DNA of 46,354 bases from Frankia nepalensis (GCF_016786325.1 NZ_JADWYU010000107.1:1-46354), one strand, 5' to 3'. Numbered from the stretch's first letter, positions 17,463-28,143 are shown. Notes: generated from the sequence alone by a model not told the origin. Numbers and translations: made by a program.

Positions 17463-19769
17463 CTAGCCGGCGAGTCCGGCGGGCGGCGCGCGCGGCCCGC
17501 CGGACAGCGTGCCGGCGGCGCTCGCCCCGCCGGCCGGCACCCCTGGCCGCGCCGTCAGAACGGCCGGCCGGGCGAGTCGTCCGTCCGGCGGCGCCGCGCC
17601 GGCGGCGTCCGGCGACGTGGGCGCCGACTGCGCCGGCCCGACGGCCGCGGGACCGAGGGCCGCTGAGGGAAGGACGTCGATCTGCCCGTCGCTGCCCACC
17701 TGGGGAAGGTCACCCGGAGGCAGGCCGCCGGGCATCTCCGCCGGCCGGCCGACCCCGAAGATCGCCTGGTAGATCTGCTTGGCCGCCGGGGCGGCGTAGG
17801 TGGCGCCGGTGCCGGAGTCGGGAATGGTCACGACGACGACATAGCGGGGGTCGCTCACGGGCCCGAACGAGGCGAACCAGGAGGTGTCCTCGCGGCCCTC
17901 GACCTCGGCGGTGCCGGTCTTGCCGGCGATCGGGATGATGTCCTTCGGCCAGTCGGCGAACACGCCGCTGGCCGTGCCGCCGGGCTCGGAGGTGACGCCG
18001 TGCAGCGCCTCCCGGATGTAGCCCAGCACGTCCCCCGGCACCGGGAGCTTGCCCTTGACGACCGGCTCGAAGCGCTTGACGACCGTCCCGTCCGGAGCGA
18101 CGACGGCCTTGGCGAGCTGCGGCTGCAGGACGGTCCCGCCGTTGGCGATCGACGCATAGGCGACGGCGAGCTGCAGCGGGCTGACCGACAGGTACTGCCC
18201 CTGCCCGATCGAGAACTGCGCGGCCGCGCCGGCGTTGTACAGGTAGCCGTCGACGCACGCCTCGGAGGCGTACTGCTGGTAGCGCTTGGCCTTGACCGGG
18301 TCCTTCTCCTCCGGGTAGCCGTTCGCGGCCCGCCGGCAGTAGGACTCCTTCAGCTCCTCCCAGATGGCCCGCGCCTTCTCCCGCCCGACGACCGCGCCGG
18401 GGGCCTCCCCCGGCAGGTCGATGCCGGTGCGGGAGCCGAAGCCCATGGCCTCGGCCATCTTCACGAAGTGCTCCGCCGGCTCGGCGTAGGGGCCTCGGCC
18501 GTTGCGCAGGCCCCCGTCGCGCAGCCACTCGTCGTAGGCGAACTTGTCGAAGATGACGTCGCAGGAGATCACCAGCGCCTGGTGCAGGGTGATCGGGCCG
18601 GCCGACGATCCGTCGAAGTTGTGGAAGGTCTGGCCACCGATCTGCAGCGTCGGCGCGCAGTCGAAGTTCTGTTTGGGCTTCGCGCCGAGCCAGGTCATCG
18701 CGACCGCCGTGGAGACGACCTTGAACGTCGACGCGGCGGCCCCGGTGCCCTGGTAGGCGCGCGAGAGCAACGGGATGCCGTTGGCCGGGTCGGACAGCGC
18801 CTTGTAGTCCTCCTGCGAGATCCCGCCGGTGAACACCGACGGGTCGTAGGACGGCAGGCTGGCGAGCGCGATCACCCCGCCGTTCTTGGCGTCGAGCACC
18901 ACCGCGGACGCGGTGCGGGCGTGCGGGCCGCCGGGCAGCTTGTCGAGGACACCCTGCAGGGCCTGCTCGGCCGCGGCCTGCACGCCGCGGTCGAGGTGGA
19001 GCACCAGGTGGTTGCCGGGTACCGGCGGCGTGTCCGACGCGGTGCCGGAGACGCGGCCGAACCGGTCCACCTCCAGCCCCTCGACCCCGTCGACGCCGCG
19101 CAGCTGCTCGTCGTAGACCGACTCGAGCCCGGCGACCCCGACCAGGCTGTTGAGGTGGAACTTGTCGGGGCCGGACTCGCCGTCCTTGCGGGCCGCGGCC
19201 TGCCGGTCGAGCTCCTCCTGGCTGACCGGCGCCAGGTAGCCGAGCTCGTGCGCGGCGAGCGAGCCGAACGGGTACTCGCGGACGGCCTGCAGGTCGGCGG
19301 TGATCCCGGGGAACCGCTCCGGATGCTCGATGATCGCGAGCGCCTGCGCCGGGGCGACGTCCTGGGCGACCGGGACCGGCTGGTAGGGCGAGCCGTTCCA
19401 GCAGGGCTGGGCCACCGTCGCCGAGCAGAACCGGATCTTCTTCTCGATCTCGTCGACGGGCATGCCGATCACCGACGAGAGCTGCGCGAAGGCCGCGCGG
19501 CCGCGGTCGGCCTGGCGGTCGGTGGTCGACCGGTTCACCGAGATGACCAGCGAGCTGCGGTTGCGCACCAGCGCCTCGCCCTGGTCGTCGAGGATCATCC
19601 CGCGCGGCGACGAGGTGACGACCTCGCGGACCCGGTTGGTCTCGGCGACCCGGCGATAGCGGTCGTTGTCGAGGATCTGCAGCACCCACAGCCGGGCTCC
19701 GAGCGTCACCAGCAGGGAGAGGGCGAGCACCCGCAGCATGATGATCCGGGCACGGATCCCGTCATTCAC
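17463..19769 (-). CDS. mrdA: Penicillin-binding protein 2, elongation transpeptidase
   Basis: This class B PBP crosslinks peptidoglycan together with RodA. The 768-residue product has one N-terminal membrane helix (MLRVLALSLLVTLGARLWVL), a dimerisation domain, and a transpeptidase domain with ASTFK (catalytic Ser), SCD (second motif, Asp in the third position as in other PBP2 proteins) and KTGTAEV. After about residue 670 there is a ~90-residue Pro/Gly/Ala-rich periplasmic tail not usual for PBP2. The GTG at 19769 overlaps the mreD stop (GTGA), which fixes the start; a longer open frame upstream only overlaps mreD. Confidence 0.94.
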   Translation of the reverse strand: MNDGIRARIIMLRVLALSLLVTLGARLWVLQILDNDRYRRVAETNRVREVVTSSPRGMILDDQGEALVRNRSSLVISVNRSTTDRQADRGRAAFAQLSSVIGMPVDEIEKKIRFCSATVAQPCWNGSPYQPVPVAQDVAPAQALAIIEHPERFPGITADLQAVREYPFGSLAAHELGYLAPVSQEELDRQAAARKDGESGPDKFHLNSLVGVAGLESVYDEQLRGVDGVEGLEVDRFGRVSGTASDTPPVPGNHLVLHLDRGVQAAAEQALQGVLDKLPGGPHARTASAVVLDAKNGGVIALASLPSYDPSVFTGGISQEDYKALSDPANGIPLLSRAYQGTGAAASTFKVVSTAVAMTWLGAKPKQNFDCAPTLQIGGQTFHNFDGSSAGPITLHQALVISCDVIFDKFAYDEWLRDGGLRNGRGPYAEPAEHFVKMAEAMGFGSRTGIDLPGEAPGAVVGREKARAIWEELKESYCRRAANGYPEEKDPVKAKRYQQYASEACVDGYLYNAGAAAQFSIGQGQYLSVSPLQLAVAYASIANGGTVLQPQLAKAVVAPDGTVVKRFEPVVKGKLPVPGDVLGYIREALHGVTSEPGGTASGVFADWPKDIIPIAGKTGTAEVEGREDTSWFASFGPVSDPRYVVVVTIPDSGTGATYAAPAAKQIYQAIFGVGRPAEMPGGLPPGDLPQVGSDGQIDVLPSAALGPAAVGPAQSAPTSPDAAGAAPPDGRLARPAVLTARPGVPAGGASAAGTLSGGPRAPPAGLAG

Positions 19770-20311
19770 CGCCGTCTCACCCGCCTGGTCCGGCGCACCC
19801 CGGCGACCACCGCGGGGAACAGGAACGGGGTGAGCAGCGCGGCGTACAGCGCCGCCGTCAGCGCGCGCAGGAGCACCGGCCCGGCCTCGGTGGGCGCGCC
19901 GTCGCCCAGCAGCACGGCGACCAGGACGTTGCCGAGCGAGCCCGCCGCGACCGCCCCGGAGATGGCCGCGAGCGCGACCAGGACCGAGCGTTCGGTCGCC
20001 TCGGCGACCAGGCCGACCAGGTAGCCGACGAGGCACAGCACCAGCGCCGAGCGGCCGAGGACGTGGGTGGACAGCAGGTCGCCGAACAGGCCGGCGGTGA
20101 AGCCGAGCAGCGCGCCGACGACGGGGCCCTCGACGAGCGCGGCGGCCGCCAGCAGCAGGAGCACCAGGTCGGGGTGCCCGCCCGGCAGCGGCAGCCGCGC
20201 GACCACGCTGACCTGCCCGATCACGGCCGCGAGCAGGACGACGACCAGCGCCGCGAACGTCGGCGCGTGCACCTCGACGTCGCTGTCCGGATCCCACAGC
20301 TGCACGCTCAT
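19766..20311 (-). CDS. mreD: Rod shape-determining membrane protein MreD
   Basis: MreD is a small multi-pass component of the elongasome linking MreC to the RodA-PBP2 pair. The 181-residue product has about five hydrophobic helices (FAALVVVLLAAVIGQVSVVA, LVLLLLAAAALVEG, LVLCLVGYLVGLV and others), the loop GHPDLVLLLL, and a basic C-terminus. Assignment rests on topology and position. It overlaps mreC by four bases at its start and mrdA by four bases at its end, so mreC-mreD-mrdA are translationally coupled. Confidence 0.9.
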   Translation of the reverse strand: MSVQLWDPDSDVEVHAPTFAALVVVLLAAVIGQVSVVARLPLPGGHPDLVLLLLAAAALVEGPVVGALLGFTAGLFGDLLSTHVLGRSALVLCLVGYLVGLVAEATERSVLVALAAISGAVAAGSLGNVLVAVLLGDGAPTEAGPVLLRALTAALYAALLTPFLFPAVVAGVRRTRRVRRR

Positions 20312-21174
20312 CCGGTGTCCCCGCCCTGGCGCGGCGGCAGCACCCGGTCACCCGGGTCGGTCGGCGGCTTGCCGACGACGACGGCGACCATGTCGAGCTT
20401 GCCGACCGACACGTACGGCCGGACCTCGGCGGTCCGCGACAGGCCGTCGACGTCGGTGACCTTCGTGACCTCGCCGATCGGCACGCCGGCGACGTAGTCG
20501 AGGCTGCCGAAGGTCACCAGTCGCTCGCCGGGCCGCACCCGGTAGGACGCGTCGTACAGGGTGAAGGTCAGCGTGTTCGGGCCGGAGCCGCCGGAGACGG
20601 CGCCGAGCAGCTGGGTGCTCTCCAGCCGAGCGCCGATCTTGCTGCGCGGGTCGCAGAACAGGCGGACGACGGCCGTGTGGTCGGTGAGCGAGACGACCGT
20701 GCCGACCAGCCCGTCCGCGTTCAGCACGATCTTGTCGGTCGCAAGGCCGTCGGCCTTGCCCGCGTTGATCGTCACCGTCCAGTCGGTGCCGCTGACGTCG
20801 CCGACGGCGATCACCCGGGCCGGGATGATCGTGTACTGGCCCTTGTCCGCGAGCAGCCGCAGGGCGGCCAGCTCCTCCGCCTGCCTGGTGACCTCGACCC
20901 GGCTGGCGAGCTCGCGGCGCAGCGCCGCGTTCTCGTCGGCCAGCCGGTCCGCGCGGTCGTGATAACGGTTCGGGTGCACCAGCGACGACACGGTCCGCCC
21001 GATCGGCCTGGCCACGGCGGTCACGCCGTTCTCGACCCCACCCACAGCCCCGTGCAGGAACCCGCGCACGCCGCCCGCGCCGCGGCCGGTCTTGTAGTCG
21101 ATCGTGATCAACGTGAACGTGATGACGAGCAGGATGGCGACGACAAGCCGGGAACGCCTCTGCTCACGCCCCAC
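20308..21174 (-). CDS. mreC: Rod shape-determining protein MreC
   Basis: MreC is a bitopic protein that scaffolds PBP2-RodA outside the membrane. The 288-residue product has a basic N-terminus, one membrane helix (RLVVAILLVITFTLITI), a coiled coil (DRADRLADENAALRRELASR) and the beta-rich MreC domain (VTINAGKADGL, VGTVVSLTDHTAVVRLFCDP). GTG start, with GAGGAG about five bases upstream. It begins 260 bases after mreB, so mreC may have its own promoter. That gap contains a 12-bp palindrome cccgcgcgcggg at 21329-21340 in a hairpin context that could end mreB transcription. Confidence 0.94.
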   Translation of the reverse strand: MGREQRRSRLVVAILLVITFTLITIDYKTGRGAGGVRGFLHGAVGGVENGVTAVARPIGRTVSSLVHPNRYHDRADRLADENAALRRELASRVEVTRQAEELAALRLLADKGQYTIIPARVIAVGDVSGTDWTVTINAGKADGLATDKIVLNADGLVGTVVSLTDHTAVVRLFCDPRSKIGARLESTQLLGAVSGGSGPNTLTFTLYDASYRVRPGERLVTFGSLDYVAGVPIGEVTKVTDVDGLSRTAEVRPYVSVGKLDMVAVVVGKPPTDPGDRVLPPRQGGDTG

Positions 21175-21433
21175 GACGACTCCTCACGGTCCCCACGCCC
21201 GACGTCGGTGTTCCTGACGTCGCCCTACCCGACATTCCCCCGAGGACAGGCCCCCACGGACAGGCCCCACGGACGAGGAGGTAGCCCCTCCGCGCTCGCC
21301 CACCCGTCCGCCGGCACGGACGAACCAGCCCGCGCGCGGGTTCCCGGCCCCGCGTAATTTCGGCGAAACGTTGTCCGGCCGGCGCGACCGCGGTCGCCAG
21401 ACCCGCGGGCGCCCAACCGCGCGCGGAGGAGCG

Positions 21434-22465
<1,032 letters not shown>

Positions 22466-22499
22466 CGTCGGGCCGACCTTCCCGGAGATGCGGTCCTGG

Positions 22500-22527
22500 G
22501 GCGTCACCGGACCGGTCCGGTGACGCC
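22500..22527. promoter_or_regulatory. Perfect 28-bp palindrome in the mreB leader
   Basis: The sequence GGCGTCACCGGACC is followed directly by its exact reverse complement, 35 bases upstream of the mreB start codon. As DNA it could be a repressor site; as RNA it would fold into a strong hairpin close to the ribosome-binding site. Which applies is not visible from sequence alone. Confidence 0.6.
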
Positions 22528-23217
22528 GGACCCGCCGAGCTGGCCCCTGGACGTCGAACACGATCAGGGTTCTTCGAGGCTCAGGGTATGCGGACGGTTA
22601 TGTCGCGATCCCCATCAGGGCGGTCATGACCGTCATCGTTGTTGATCCTCATGGCGGACGTCGTGTTCCTCACCGACTACGCATGGCCCGGTACCGGGGA
22701 TGCGTGCACGCGGGCGGACCACGCGGACGTCATGCGGAGGGACTGAGTGTGCGGGGAGTGCGGGAGCGGTGCGGACATTGCGGGGGTGTGGAGCAGGCGG
22801 GGCGTGTCGCGACGTTCCTCGGTGGTTCCTGGCGGCCGGGGGTCCGGCGCCCCGTCCCGCTGTCCAGCAAGAGCCACTGTCCAGCGGAGACCAGGTCCCA
22901 CTGTCCGGCGAGGTCCCACTGTCCGGCGGGGACAAAGAAAGCCTAGACCGCGCCACCGACAGCCCGCCGCCCCGGCGGAACCGTGTCACCCGGGGTGCCG
23001 ACCGGTCATCCCGCCCGGCCGCGCCCCAGCCGGTCCTTCCGGCGGTCAGCGGGACGACCTTCGCGAGGCGACACGCATCGCGCCCGCCGGCGCGGGCCGA
23101 GCCTGCCCGTAGCCGGCCAGACCGCCCCGCCCGCCTGAGCGGAGAGCCACGCCGGCCGGGCCCACCGGCTCACCCACCGGGTGGGAGCCCGCGCGGCGGC
23201 GGCCCCGCCGACAACGA
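22528..23217. other. Gene-free region between ndk and mreB
   Basis: No convincing gene is seen on either strand; the short frames have poor third-position GC bias. A perfect 12-bp palindrome cggtcatgaccg is at 22621-22632, in a less GC-rich patch that is a candidate mreB promoter area. A spaced repeat around cactgtcc is listed separately. The stretch 22940-23217 shows only GC-rich sequence with a modest hairpin around ggctcacccaccgggtggga (near 23167). Confidence 0.5.
22857..22930. repeat. Four spaced CTGTCC repeats upstream of mreB
   Basis: The core CTGTCC(A/G)GC occurs at 22860, 22877, 22901 and 22919; the last two lie in near-identical 18-bp units (gtcccactgtccggcg). Spacing is 17, 24 and 18 bases. 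They could be clustered protein-binding sites or a decayed minisatellite. Confidence 0.6.
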
Positions 23218-23254
23218 ACAGGCGGGCCCTCCTGGAGCAGGAGGGCCCGCCTGT
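23218..23254 (-). terminator. Strong terminator hairpin downstream of ndk
   Basis: A perfect 16-base-pair stem (ACAGGCGGGCCCTCCT) with a five-base loop lies 53 bases after the ndk stop. In the ndk direction it is followed by TTCGTTG, a weak U-rich tail, as often in high-GC genomes. It separates ndk from mreB transcription. Confidence 0.85.
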
Positions 23255-23307
23255 CAGTCGCGTGGTCGGGGCCCCGTGGCCGTAGCCGTGGTCGGGGCCC
23301 CGGCGGC

Positions 23308-23721
23308 TCAGCCGAGGCCGGGGAAGAACAGGTCGATCTCCCGCTTGGCCGACTCGGGCGAGTCCGAGCCGTGAACCAGGTTCTCGCCGATCTCGAGCGC
23401 GAAGTCACCGCGGATCGAGCCGGGGACGGCCTTCACCGGGTCGGTGACGCCCATCAGGCCGCGCACGCCCTCGATCGCGCGCGGGCCCTCGACGACCAGC
23501 GCGACCAGCGGCCCGGAGGTGATGAACTCGACCAGCTCGCCGAAGAACGGCTTGCTCGCGTGCTCGCCGTAGTGGGTCTCGGCGACCGACTTCTCCAGCG
23601 TGCGCAGCTCGAGGGCCACCAGGGCGAGGCCCTTGCCCTCGAGGCGGCTGACGATCTCGCCGACGAGGCCGCGGCGGACACCGTCGGGCTTGACCAGGAC
23701 GAGGGTGCGCTCAGCGGACAC
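23308..23721 (-). CDS. ndk: Nucleoside diphosphate kinase
   Basis: Ndk transfers the gamma phosphate from ATP to nucleoside diphosphates through a phospho-histidine. The 137-residue product has [13 protein letters not shown] at the N-terminus and the active-site block [13 protein letters not shown], whose His is the phosphorylated residue. Length is standard. The GTG at 23721 was chosen because AAAGGAG lies five bases upstream and the family N-terminus starts there; the frame is open further upstream without family similarity. It is followed by a strong terminator and is probably monocistronic. Confidence 0.97.
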   Translation of the reverse strand: MSAERTLVLVKPDGVRRGLVGEIVSRLEGKGLALVALELRTLEKSVAETHYGEHASKPFFGELVEFITSGPLVALVVEGPRAIEGVRGLMGVTDPVKAVPGSIRGDFALEIGENLVHGSDSPESAKREIDLFFPGLG

Positions 23722-23960
23722 CGGACTCCTTTGTTCGTGTCGTCGGGGCGCGCGGCGCCCCGACATGTCAGGCGCTTCGCGCCCGAGCGGGCCTGGCCAG
23801 GGTGCCACCCACGGCGGGGTTCCCCTGTCCCAGGTCGGGGCGATGGTTGGCTGGGCCGACGAGGCGCGGAACACCGCACCGGCCCACACTGCTGACCGGG
23901 TCGGCATAACCCACAGTGCTGGACGCCAACTTACTCTGTTCGCGAGACCCAGCGGCCGGG
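23722..23960. other. ndk upstream region
   Basis: No gene is seen. Two similar 13-14-base segments (ccacactgctgac and ccacagtgctgga) lie near 23884-23923 in a less GC-rich patch, a plausible ndk promoter area. With the adjacent tandem repeat this makes a 316-base gap between ndk and folC. Confidence 0.45.
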
Positions 23961-24031
23961 GCGCCCGTGCCAGAACGCCGGTACCAGGGCGCCCGTGCCA
24001 GAACGCCGGTACCAGGGCGCCCGTGCCAGCG
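23961..24031. repeat. 28-bp tandem repeat just after folC
   Basis: Copies begin at 23961, 23989 and 24017 (the third is partial). Each 28-bp unit is itself two diverged 14-bp halves, gtgccagaacgccg and gtaccagggcgccc. The two full copies are essentially identical, indicating recent duplication. The array ends about seven bases from the folC stop codon, so it lies in the folC 3' untranslated region. Confidence 0.85.
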
Positions 24032-24037
24032 CGCGGC

Positions 24038-25399
24038 TCAGCGCGCCAGCAGGCGGCGGGCCTCGCCGACGATGGTCAGCGAGCCGGCGACGATGACACC
24101 GCCGCCGCCGAGTTCGGCGTCCTCCTCCACCAGCCGCACGGCCGCGTCGATCGCGTCGTCCAGCCGGGGCGCGACCTCGACCCGGTCGGCGCCGAACACC
24201 TCGACGGCGACCGCGGCCAGCTCGTCGGCGGGCCACGCCCGCGGCGAGCTGCTCTGCGTGATGACGACCGAGTGCAGCACCGGCTCCAGGACGCTGAGCA
24301 TGCCGTGCGCGTCCTTGTCGGACAACAGGCCGACCACGCCGACGAGCACGTCGAACGCGAAGCTGTCGGTGAGCGCCTCGGCCAGGGCCTGCGCGCCGGC
24401 GACGTTGTGCGCGCCGTCGAGCACGATCGTCGGCGAGCGGCGCACCACCTCGAGCCGGCCCGGCGAGCTCACCGCGGCGAAGCCGGCGCGCACCGCCTCG
24501 ACGTCCAGCAGCTCGGCGCCGCCACCCAGGAACGCCTCGACGGCGGCCAGCGCGCACGCGGCGTTGTGCGCCTGGTGCTCCCCGTGCAGCGGCAGAAAGA
24601 TCTCGTCGTAGACGCCGCCCAGGCCACGCAGGGTCAGCATCTGCCCGCCCACGGCCACGTTCCGCCGCGCGACCCCGAACTCCAGGCCCTCGCGGGCCAG
24701 CGTCGTGCCCAGCTCGGCAGCCCGGTCCGCCAGCACCCGGGCCACGCCGAGCGGCTGCGCGCCGAGCACCGCGAGGGACGCAGGGCGCAGGATCCCCGCT
24801 TTCTCGGCCGCGATCTCCTCGGCGGTATCGCCGAGCTCCCGGTGGTCGAGCGCGATCGGCGTGACCACCTGCACCACACCGTCGACGACGTTGGTCGCGT
24901 CCCACGCGCCGCCCATGCCGACCTCGACCACGGCCACGTCGACCGGGGCGTCGGCGAACGCGGAGAACGCCATGGCGGTCAGCAGTTCGAAGAAGGTGAC
25001 CCGCTCGGGGTGCCGGCCATCGATGATCTCGACGTAGGGCAGCACGTCGTCGAAGGCGCGGGCGAACACCTCGGCGCTCGCCGGTTGGCCGTCGAGACTG
25101 ATCCGCTCGGTCACGCTCTCCAGATGCGGCGACGTGTAGCGCCCGGGGCGCAGCCCGAAGGCGCGCAGCACCGAGTCGATCATCCGAGCGGTGGACGTCT
25201 TGCCGTTCGTGCCCGTCAGGTGCACCACGGGGAACGACCGCTCGGGGTGGCCGAGCAGATCGACCAGATCACGCATCCGCTCCAGGTCGGGGATCATCCG
25301 GTGCGGGAAGCGCCCGGCCAGCGCCTTCTCGACCCGCGCCAGCTCGTCCCCGTCGGCCGCCGCCTGGTCCGGCCCGCCCGCTCGCCCGTTGTCCGTCAC
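24038..25399 (-). CDS. folC: Bifunctional folylpolyglutamate/dihydrofolate synthase
   Basis: FolC adds glutamate to folates and, in many bacteria, to dihydropteroate. The 453-residue product has the Mur-ligase-type P-loop [15 protein letters not shown], the folate-binding [13 protein letters not shown], the [13 protein letters not shown] motif, DHRELGDT, and the C-terminal domain start [17 protein letters not shown] start. Linkage with ndk downstream is common in actinobacteria; the usual upstream valS neighbour is not present in this window. Its own leader and promoter must lie in 25400-25770. Confidence 0.95.
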   Translation of the reverse strand: MTDNGRAGGPDQAAADGDELARVEKALAGRFPHRMIPDLERMRDLVDLLGHPERSFPVVHLTGTNGKTSTARMIDSVLRAFGLRPGRYTSPHLESVTERISLDGQPASAEVFARAFDDVLPYVEIIDGRHPERVTFFELLTAMAFSAFADAPVDVAVVEVGMGGAWDATNVVDGVVQVVTPIALDHRELGDTAEEIAAEKAGILRPASLAVLGAQPLGVARVLADRAAELGTTLAREGLEFGVARRNVAVGGQMLTLRGLGGVYDEIFLPLHGEHQAHNAACALAAVEAFLGGGAELLDVEAVRAGFAAVSSPGRLEVVRRSPTIVLDGAHNVAGAQALAEALTDSFAFDVLVGVVGLLSDKDAHGMLSVLEPVLHSVVITQSSSPRAWPADELAAVAVEVFGADRVEVAPRLDDAIDAAVRLVEEDAELGGGGVIVAGSLTIVGEARRLLAR

Positions 25400-25644
25400 G
25401 CCCGAAGGTTATCCGCCAGCCGGACCCTTACCCTCGTCCCGACCACCCGGTAAAAGAGCGGATGGTCGGCTCCGGGACCCGGATCGTCGGCACGAACACT
25501 CGTAGACACCCTTCCCCTGAGTCTGGGCAGAGCCAGTGCTCGACGTCCCGTGGCCCGCGCACTCAAGGTGTACAAGGAGGTCCTTGGTGATCAGCACAGC
25601 CCAAGCCCGATACGGCGCAGCGGAAGCGCGCGCCGACGGGGGGT
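25400..25644. other. Region upstream of folC
   Basis: No gene is supported. An inverted repeat CAAGGA-gg-TCCTTG at 25573-25586 contains a perfect anti-Shine-Dalgarno complement aaggaggt followed by GTG at 25587 on the plus strand, but the frame it would start has no recognisable content and runs into clpX. The minus strand must carry the folC promoter here. Confidence 0.4.
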
Positions 25645-25749
25645 GTCGGGGGGCGAAGCCCCCTGACATTGGGGGTTCCAGGGGGTCATCCCCCTGGGCA
25701 GACATGCGTGGTGCGGCCTACCGGGAAGCTGACCGAAGGTCAGCGAACA
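25645..25749. repeat. Multi-hairpin intergenic repeat, copy B (after clpX)
   Basis: This is the clearest copy. Hairpin 1 is GTCGGGGGGC-GAA-GCCCCCTGAC (one G-T pair), hairpin 2 is CCAGGGGG-tcat-CCCCCTGG followed by GCAGACAT, and hairpin 3 is a perfect GCTGACC-GAA-GGTCAGC followed by GAACA. It lies directly downstream of the clpX stop codon and in the same orientation as copies A and C. Confidence 0.75.
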
Positions 25750-25770
25750 GCGTCGGCCCACCCCGCCGCA

Positions 25771-27063
25771 TCACGCGGACTTCTCCTGGCGGGTGTTGCG
25801 CTTCTGCGCCGCGATGTCGCGGGGCACCAGCGTGGGGTTCACGTGCTCGAGCACGACCTCGCGGGTGACGACGACGCGGGCGACGTCCTTGCGGCTCGGG
25901 ATGTCGTACATCACCGACATCAGCACCTCCTCCATGATCGCGCGCAGGCCGCGCGCGCCGGTGCCGCGCAGGATCGCCTGGTCGGCGATGGCCTCCAGCG
26001 CGTCGGAGGTGAAGTCGAGGTCGACGTTGTCCAGCTCGAAAAGCCGCTTGTACTGCCGGACGAGCGCGTTCTTCGGCTCGGTCAGAATCCGGATCAGCGC
26101 CTCGCGGTCGAGATTCTGCACGCTGGTGATGATCGGTAGCCGGCCGATGAACTCGGGGATCATCCCGTACTTCAGCAGGTCCTCCGGCATGACGTCGCCG
26201 AAGATGTCAGACGAGTCCGGATCGTCCTTGCCGTGCAGTACCGCGCGGAATCCGAGGGACTTCTTCCCGATCCGGGACTCGATGATCCGGTCCAGCCCCG
26301 CGAACGCGCCGCCGACGATGAACAGCACGTTCGTGGTGTCGATCTGGATGAACTCCTGGTGGGGATGCTTGCGCCCGCCCTGCGGCGGCACGCTCGCCGT
26401 GGTGCCCTCCAGGATCTTCAGCAGCGCCTGTTGCACGCCCTCGCCGGAGACGTCCCGGGTGATGCTGGGGTTCTCCGACTTCCGGGCGATCTTGTCGACC
26501 TCGTCGATGTAGATGATCCCGGTTTCGGCCTTCTTGACGTCGTAGTCGGCCGCCTGGATCAGCTTGAGCAGGATGTTCTCGACGTCCTCGCCCACGTAGC
26601 CGGCCTCGGTGAGCGCGGTGGCGTCGGCGATCGCGAACGGGACGTTGAGCATCCGGGCGAGGGTCTGCGCGAGCAGGGTCTTGCCGCAGCCCGTCGGGCC
26701 CAGCAGCAGGATGTTGCTCTTGGCGAGCTCGACCTCGCCCTTGGCCGCGTCCCCCTGGGCCGAGCCACCCGCCTGGATCCGCTTGTAGTGGTTGTAGACC
26801 GCCACTGACAGCGTCTTCTTCGCGGTCTCCTGGCCAACCACGTAGCCGTCCAGGAACTCGTAGATCTCCCGCGGCTTGGGCAGCTCATCCCACTTGAGCT
26901 CGGAGGACTCGGAGAGCTCCTCCTCGATGATCTCGTTACAGAGATCGATGCACTCGTCGCAGATGTAGACGCCGGGTCCGGCGATGAGCTTCTTCACCTG
27001 CTTCTGCGACTTCCCACAGAACGAGCACTTCAGCAGGTCGCCGCCATCACCGATGCGTGCCAC
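25771..27063 (-). CDS. clpX: ATP-dependent Clp protease ATPase subunit ClpX
   Basis: ClpX unfolds substrates and feeds them to ClpP. The 430-residue product has the N-terminal zinc finger (CSFCGKSQ and CDECIDLC), Walker A GPTGCGKT, Walker [12 protein letters not shown], and pore-loop GYVGEDVE. The IGK-type motif needed for ClpP docking appears in [10 protein letters not shown] place the start at the GTG at 27063 ([13 protein letters not shown]), which matches family length; GAAGGGAC lies upstream. It lies downstream of clpP1-clpP2 in the same direction. Confidence 0.96.
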   Translation of the reverse strand: MARIGDGGDLLKCSFCGKSQKQVKKLIAGPGVYICDECIDLCNEIIEEELSESSELKWDELPKPREIYEFLDGYVVGQETAKKTLSVAVYNHYKRIQAGGSAQGDAAKGEVELAKSNILLLGPTGCGKTLLAQTLARMLNVPFAIADATALTEAGYVGEDVENILLKLIQAADYDVKKAETGIIYIDEVDKIARKSENPSITRDVSGEGVQQALLKILEGTTASVPPQGGRKHPHQEFIQIDTTNVLFIVGGAFAGLDRIIESRIGKKSLGFRAVLHGKDDPDSSDIFGDVMPEDLLKYGMIPEFIGRLPIITSVQNLDREALIRILTEPKNALVRQYKRLFELDNVDLDFTSDALEAIADQAILRGTGARGLRAIMEEVLMSVMYDIPSRKDVARVVVTREVVLEHVNPTLVPRDIAAQKRNTRQEKSA

Positions 27064-27451
27064 CGAGGACTCAGTCCCTTCGTCCAGACGATGGGGTCGC
27101 CTGCGGGTCGGGGGCGGCTGTGACCGCCCGGTCGTCGCGTGTCGAGCGAGGCCTTCGCATTCTTGTGCGCCCTTCACGGCCGGCTCAAGGGCCAACACGC
27201 CAGCCGCTTCGGTCGATGTCGTTCCGCTGTGTCCGCCTCCGGCCGCCGTGTGCCCCGGACGTCGCGGCGCGACGCCCAGGGCCCCGTCGGCCCGCTGGCA
27301 GCTTCGGGCGGGACCGCCGCCGGGCAACCGCTTCCCGCGCCGGGCCTGCCCGACCTCGTACCGTCCCCCGTGGGGACGTTACCCCGGCCGGGCGCCCGGT
27401 GAGAGCCCTATCGCGCGGCTCATTCCGGTCAGCGTACGGCCGACCGGACCG
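27064..27451. other. Gap between clpP2 and clpX
   Basis: No gene is seen. The sequence gtcagcgtacggccgac near 27428 is repeated with one change as gtcagcgtgcggccgac at the clpP2 stop codon, a small duplication of the gene end. The gap is long enough for a separate clpX promoter, which I cannot place. Confidence 0.45.
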
Positions 27452-28084
27452 TCAGCGTGCGGCCGACAGGCGGGACGTCTTGCGAGTCTTGATCACTTCG
27501 TCGATGAGGCCGTACTCCTTGGCCTCGTCGGCGGAGAGAATCTTGTCCCGCTCGATGTCCCGGCGGATCTCCTCTTCCGACTTACCGGTGTGGTCGGCGA
27601 GCATCCTCTCCAGCAGCGAGCGCATCCGAAGAATCTCGCGTGCCTGGATCTCGATGTCGCTCGACTGGCCCTCACCGGAGCCGGACGGCTGGTGGATGAG
27701 GATCCGGCTGTTCTGCAGCGCGAACCGCTTGCCCGGGGTGCCGGCGGCCAGCAGCACGGCCGCGGCCGAGGCGGCCTGGCCCATGCAGATGGTCTGGATG
27801 TCGGGCCGGACGAACTGCATCGTGTCGTAGATCGCTGTCAGCGACGTGAACGACCCACCGGGCGAGTTGATGTAGATGGAGATGTCGCGATCCGGATCCT
27901 CGGACTCCAGGAACAGCAGCTGCGCCATGACGTCGTTCGCCGACACGTCGTCGATCTGGACGCCGAGGAAGACGATCCGTTCCTTGAGCAGCTTGGAGTA
28001 CGGGTCCATGCCGTACTCACCGCGCGACGTCTTCTCGATGATGTTCGGCAGCACGTAGCGGCCGGTGTGCTCGTAATGGGACAT
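27452..28084 (-). CDS. clpP2: ATP-dependent Clp protease proteolytic subunit, second paralogue
   Basis: ClpP is the serine peptidase barrel of Clp proteases. The 210-residue product has [16 protein letters not shown] (nucleophile Ser), RILIHQPSG (His) and the [11 protein letters not shown] block with the Asp region. Start at the ATG at 28084 ([13 protein letters not shown]) is supported by GGAGG eight bases upstream. It follows clpP1 by 59 bases. Actinobacteria generally use mixed ClpP1P2 complexes; the 1/2 naming here is by gene order. Confidence 0.95.
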   Translation of the reverse strand: MSHYEHTGRYVLPNIIEKTSRGEYGMDPYSKLLKERIVFLGVQIDDVSANDVMAQLLFLESEDPDRDISIYINSPGGSFTSLTAIYDTMQFVRPDIQTICMGQAASAAAVLLAAGTPGKRFALQNSRILIHQPSGSGEGQSSDIEIQAREILRMRSLLERMLADHTGKSEEEIRRDIERDKILSADEAKEYGLIDEVIKTRKTSRLSAAR

Positions 28085-28143
28085 GATCGTGGCCTCCGAA
28101 GGACGGTATGCCGGGCCGGAAGAGCTGGGGCGCAGCGAGAAAC

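Noticed and set aside
18560-18580. Missing SxN motif in PBP2 (SCD instead of SxN)
   Set aside because: Elongation-type PBP2 proteins commonly have Asp at this place, so it is not a defect.
22626-22946. 106-codon plus-strand frame upstream of mreB with repeated SHCPA
   Set aside because: Third-position GC bias is weak and the repeated residues only reflect the CTGTCC DNA repeats.
25587-25868. Plus-strand frame starting at GTG after a perfect aaggaggt
   Set aside because: The ribosome-binding match is striking, but the frame crosses the hairpin repeat and runs antisense into the clpX end, with no protein-like content. The match also lies in an inverted repeat that offers another explanation.
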